A stretch of 64,000 nucleotides of DNA from Viscum album (lineage: Eukaryota; Streptophyta; Magnoliopsida; Santalales; Viscaceae): contig OY728165.1 of the NCBI GenBank assembly GCA_963277665.1, forward strand, positions 1,151,742,050 through 1,151,806,049, in the 5' to 3' direction. This document shows positions 60,833-64,000 of this stretch, in pieces (position 1 is the stretch's first letter; the number at the start of each line of letters is the position of its first letter). The translations under genes were made by a program, and so were the position numbers. The notes beneath the pieces are model-generated. The model saw only the letters and a list, made by a program, of their open reading frames with translations, made no database searches and was not told the DNA's origin.

Positions 60833-63800
60833 TGAAGTTCCCAGATCAGTGTGAATCACTGAGAGGGGGAGGGGGTGAATCAGTGATCCTTTAAAACTTT
60901 TTACTAATTGATTCTTAATCAATTAAACCTCTATGGCTGGTTAAAACCTCGATCCACTCTTCATGTATCTCTCAGCCTTTCCTCGAGTGATGCAGTAAAT
61001 GTAAAGGCACATGACACAAGGATTTACAAGGTTCGGCACCAAAGGCCTACGTCCTTGCCATGTTGGTTATACGCCCCAACATGGTTTCTTCCATTACAAT
61101 CTGTTAGTATTACAATGGTCGATACAGAGTCCCACTGTATCTCTCCTGAGTCCCACAGGAGGGTCTTTATACTGCGTCCCATAGTGTTACCAGAGTCCCA
61201 CAGGTCTGCTCCAGAATCCCACTGGAGACTTCTTCCACCCTAAGTCTCACAGGGGGCTTCTCCTGGCTCCTCGAGTCACACGAGTAGCTCTTCTTCTCTT
61301 TATGTACTTCATGTATCCTCAGAAGTCTGGGATAAAGACTGATGGCCTTGCTCTGTACCTCTGATCACTTGAGTTGATCAGGTCTTCTCATCTTGCTCAG
61401 GATTTATCTCCTTCTTCTCAGGATGACCTGGCATCTCTCTCCAACTACTGAATACTCAAACAACTGATATCTTTAACTTCAGTATGGTCCAGTCTCACTT
61501 CAGTTCAACTTCATTCACTATGTGCATGGAATCACAATATCTTCAAGAACTCTTGGTCTTGGACAACTCAAATGCACACAAGCAGATTTGACTTGTTTAC
61601 GTGTGCACGTGCATGCATGCAAGCATGCACTCCCCTTCTTCTCTTCTTGGTGCAGTAAACCCTCAGAGGGTGTAATTCTTTTTCTCACACACCTTCTCGA
61701 ACATCACACACCTTATCGAACATCACACACATTATTCAATTTGGTTACACACTTAAGAGTGTGTTCTACTTTTAGTGTGGGTCCTCTCTTTCTTCCTTCT
61801 TCTAGGTGTGTTCACTTCACTTAGTGCACACACACTAGGTTCGGCCTCTTTTCTCTTTGCACACAGTTCTTATGCACACAAGTAAGCTTGGCCTTCCCTT
61901 GTTTAGCACACACAACAACTTCCTTTACTTACACACCCCAAAGGCTACGACCTCTTCTTCAAATGCACACACAAAGTGTGTTCTTCAATTTGGCACAACC
62001 AAGGTATGGCCTCGACCTTCCTCCTCTTCTTCCACACTCACTGCTAGGGTGTATGTCTTTCACTTGATGTGGCTTTCCTCCTCACTTAGCACACAACCCG
62101 TAGGTATGTAATGCACTTCATCTTCATGTTGCACTAAGAACACACACTGCCCAGGGTGTTCTTAATTTTGGATCGCGCAAGGTTCTTGAATACAAGCCTC
62201 GGCCTTCCTGCCTTCAACAGTCGTGCAAGTCCTCTGACAGCTGTGGGCGCGCAGGGTGTTAAGGACACCAACTGCCGCGCAAGTGCGGGCTTCAACCGTG
62301 GGTGCGCAAGGTGCTGCGGCCACGGGGTCTTCCTGTCACGCAAGGGGAAGGCACGCAGGGGACTTCCCTTCACCTCTTTCACACAAGGGATGCGCGAAAG
62401 GAACCTAAAGGAGCTAGGAGAGATCCAGGATTTTATGCCGCGCAGGGGGTGTTGCGCGGAGCTATTCTTCATGAGGCAAAGAATCTCTCACGGGACTTCG
62501 GTTCTTCAAAAATTAGCAAAGCTTCAGCAAAAGGCTCTGAGCCTCGGCATCTCTTTTTATAGGCAGAGACGTCTCGGATCATCCGTGTGCGATAAATCTT
62601 TGATCTCCCAAAGATTTCGGATCTTCAAGATTCTTTGAAATCATATTTTTCTCCTCTGTTCACGCAGGTTCTTTTCCTTCATTATTTTCCTCTTCATGCA
62701 TGTGCATGGAAATGTACGCATGCCTCTGTTTATCCCGATTCATGCAGAGCATAAACTCTATGTGGCCTCGCACATTCGGTTTGCTTCGGCCTCGTGAAAA
62801 TTTCTTCTCCCGTTGCATGCATGTCTATTTTTATGCATGAATGGATTCCTCATGGACAGACGAGCACAATGAAACCTTCAGCTCCTTCAAAGGTGGCCGG
62901 GAGCTTGAAATCCGGTGGTCGGATGGCCTCTGGTTCAGGCGACGTCGCGGGTGGCCTTCAGCTAAGCTCGAGGAAGGAGACGTCTCGGAGCCGTCGGATG
63001 CGGCGTTGAAAATTTCATCAACGGCTGGATTAGAACGCGGCGCGCGACAGATGAGATGAGCGGCTGCGATCTGGCGCACGATCAATCGAGCAGCCAGGAT
63101 CCGCTCCTTGAGATTTTTCCGCGTCCCACATCGAAATGGAGCGCGGTTTTTCCGTGGCTTATCAAACTAGCGATCCCTTTCAACGCTCAGTTGCACTTCC
63201 CCCTCCACGGTGTCGCCCCGCACCGTGTTCTCTCTGCGGGCGCGCTCTTGCGCCCACCTCTACTCCTTGCGGGCATGCTATGCGCCCACTATGCACACAC
63301 GGGCGCGCTCCTTGCGCTCAGGCTGCGCGGGCTTCATCACCGCGTGGCCTCGTGGCTTATACACGGCCCCGACCTTCTGCCTCAGGGATATGATGCCTTG
63401 GCCTGAGGGTTCCCCATGGTCGTGGTGACCTCGAGTCCCACATGAGCCTTGGGTGATGAACCTCGGTTGGACTTCCTTGGTGGATATTTTTTGCTACTTA
63501 AAAACAGAAGTGCTTTGTTAAGAAAAACAAAGTGACAAGTGTAAATGCCAATTGCCATTCAAGCCATCTTCTAAGACATTCCCCTCATCTATTCTTCTTC
63601 TTCATTAGAATTCCTCCAATTCTCTTCAACATTTATTCATCACTTTGGAATGGAATTCCCGAAGGTTTTTCATCTTCATCTAAGCTCCTTAATCACATAA
63701 TTTCTTCCATCTGCTTCGTTGATCTAATCAGAGATCAAATTGGGTCTTCTTCAAATTCACATGCCCTACGAAATCATACATGGACTTTATTAGAACCACT

Positions 63801-64000
63801 TCATCCACTTAGTGATTGTGGATGGATCACTTCATATCCTCGTGCATTGTTAGTACAATGCATGGTCTTCAAACAATGTTGTGACATTGTATCTACTTGA
63901 TACATGTTCTTGGAATGTTAAGAACAGCTCATCAATCGTCTGATTTAATGATGATGCTCCATCATCATCCATTCTTCAAGTGGTGTAAATTAGTATCATC
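60833..64000 (-). repeat. 5' LTR of element D (cut by the window end)
   Basis: Opens TGAAGTTCCC and is collinear with 54900-58307; 3168 bp are visible and about 260 more are expected. Landmarks repeat at an offset of 5933-5952 bp: hairpin 60846, GAGTCCCAC array 61127, CpG block about 62160-63430, TATA box 63356. The five bases outside the left LTR are CAAAC (54895-54899), so CAAAC should follow this LTR if the duplication is kept. Confidence 0.94.
63356..63362 (-). promoter_or_regulatory. Possible LTR TATA box of element D (5' LTR copy)
   Basis: The minus strand reads GTATAAG within GTGTATAAGCCACG. This copy would drive the genomic transcript of element D, through the CpG-rich leader and into the Gag-like frame. 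Confidence 0.5.

Larger units (their letters stand above)
54900..64000 (-). mobile_element. Element D: non-autonomous Sirevirus-like element with Gag C-terminus only
   Basis: Two LTRs (54900-58307 and from 60833 past the window end) flank 2525 bp. The primer site is at the right and the purine tract at the left, so the element reads on the minus strand. Its interior holds one long Gag-like frame with two zinc knuckles and no PR, IN, RT or RNase H. It fits the class known as TR-GAG (terminal repeats plus gag), here without a recognisable capsid. Affinity with Sirevirus copia comes from the coil plus double-knuckle layout, the purine tract AAAGGGGGAGAT, and the G-run with GTGAAT near the LTR edge, all shared with element A. 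Expected total length is about 9.3 kb. Confidence 0.88.

Overview
This window is plant nuclear repeat DNA in which I recognise no host gene. It is AT-rich and holds Ty1/copia and Ty3/gypsy LTR retrotransposons at several stages of decay, nested in and next to each other. Every coding segment I recognise comes from a plant retrotransposon: copia Gag, protease, integrase, RT and RNase H with an env-like frame, or gypsy Gag, protease, RT, RNase H and integrase. The tRNA-iMet-type primer sites, purine tracts and multi-kb LTRs also point to a large-genome seed plant. The species cannot be read from the sequence. Element names A to E are labels used only in this report.

Layout. Element A (1-10487, minus strand) is a Sirevirus-type Ty1/copia element. 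It has a 1.74-kb right-hand 5' LTR, a primer site, Gag, PR, IN, RT, RNase H, an env-like reading frame, repeated purine tracts and a 3' LTR cut by the window edge. From 10488 to 22856 there is degraded AT-rich DNA with only weak relics. Element B (22857 to about 43170, minus strand) is an old Ty3/gypsy element, probably of the Tekay-like chromovirus group, with about 3-kb LTRs. Element C (28871-38182, plus strand) is inserted between the protease and RT regions of B and is flanked by the perfect 5-bp duplication TCCTC. C is non-autonomous: two 3.82-kb LTRs flank 1.67 kb without gag or pol, and each LTR holds six copies of a ~197-bp hairpin-bearing repeat. From 43179 to 54899 there is more decayed DNA, with the C-terminus of another gypsy polyprotein at 49915-50230 and a diverged direct repeat 7.26 kb apart (putative element E). 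Element D (54900 to beyond 64000, minus strand) has ~3.4-kb LTRs with a CpG-rich leader and only 2.5 kb of internal sequence. That interior carries one long Gag-like frame (basic region, coiled coils, two zinc knuckles) without a recognisable capsid and without any pol.

How the parts relate. D shares with A the same type of primer site, the same purine tract, the G-run followed by GTGAAT near the LTR edge, and the coil plus double-zinc-knuckle layout of the Gag C-terminus. It may therefore have depended on enzymes from Sirevirus relatives of A. C shares its TATA type, primer site type and a leader motif with B and probably relied on gypsy enzymes. None of the copies here looks able to move itself: stop codons, frameshifts or missing genes are seen in all of them. 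Nearly all internal stops in D can be explained as C-to-T changes of glutamine codons, and the two D LTRs differ often at CpG sites, as expected for cytosine-methylated, silenced DNA.
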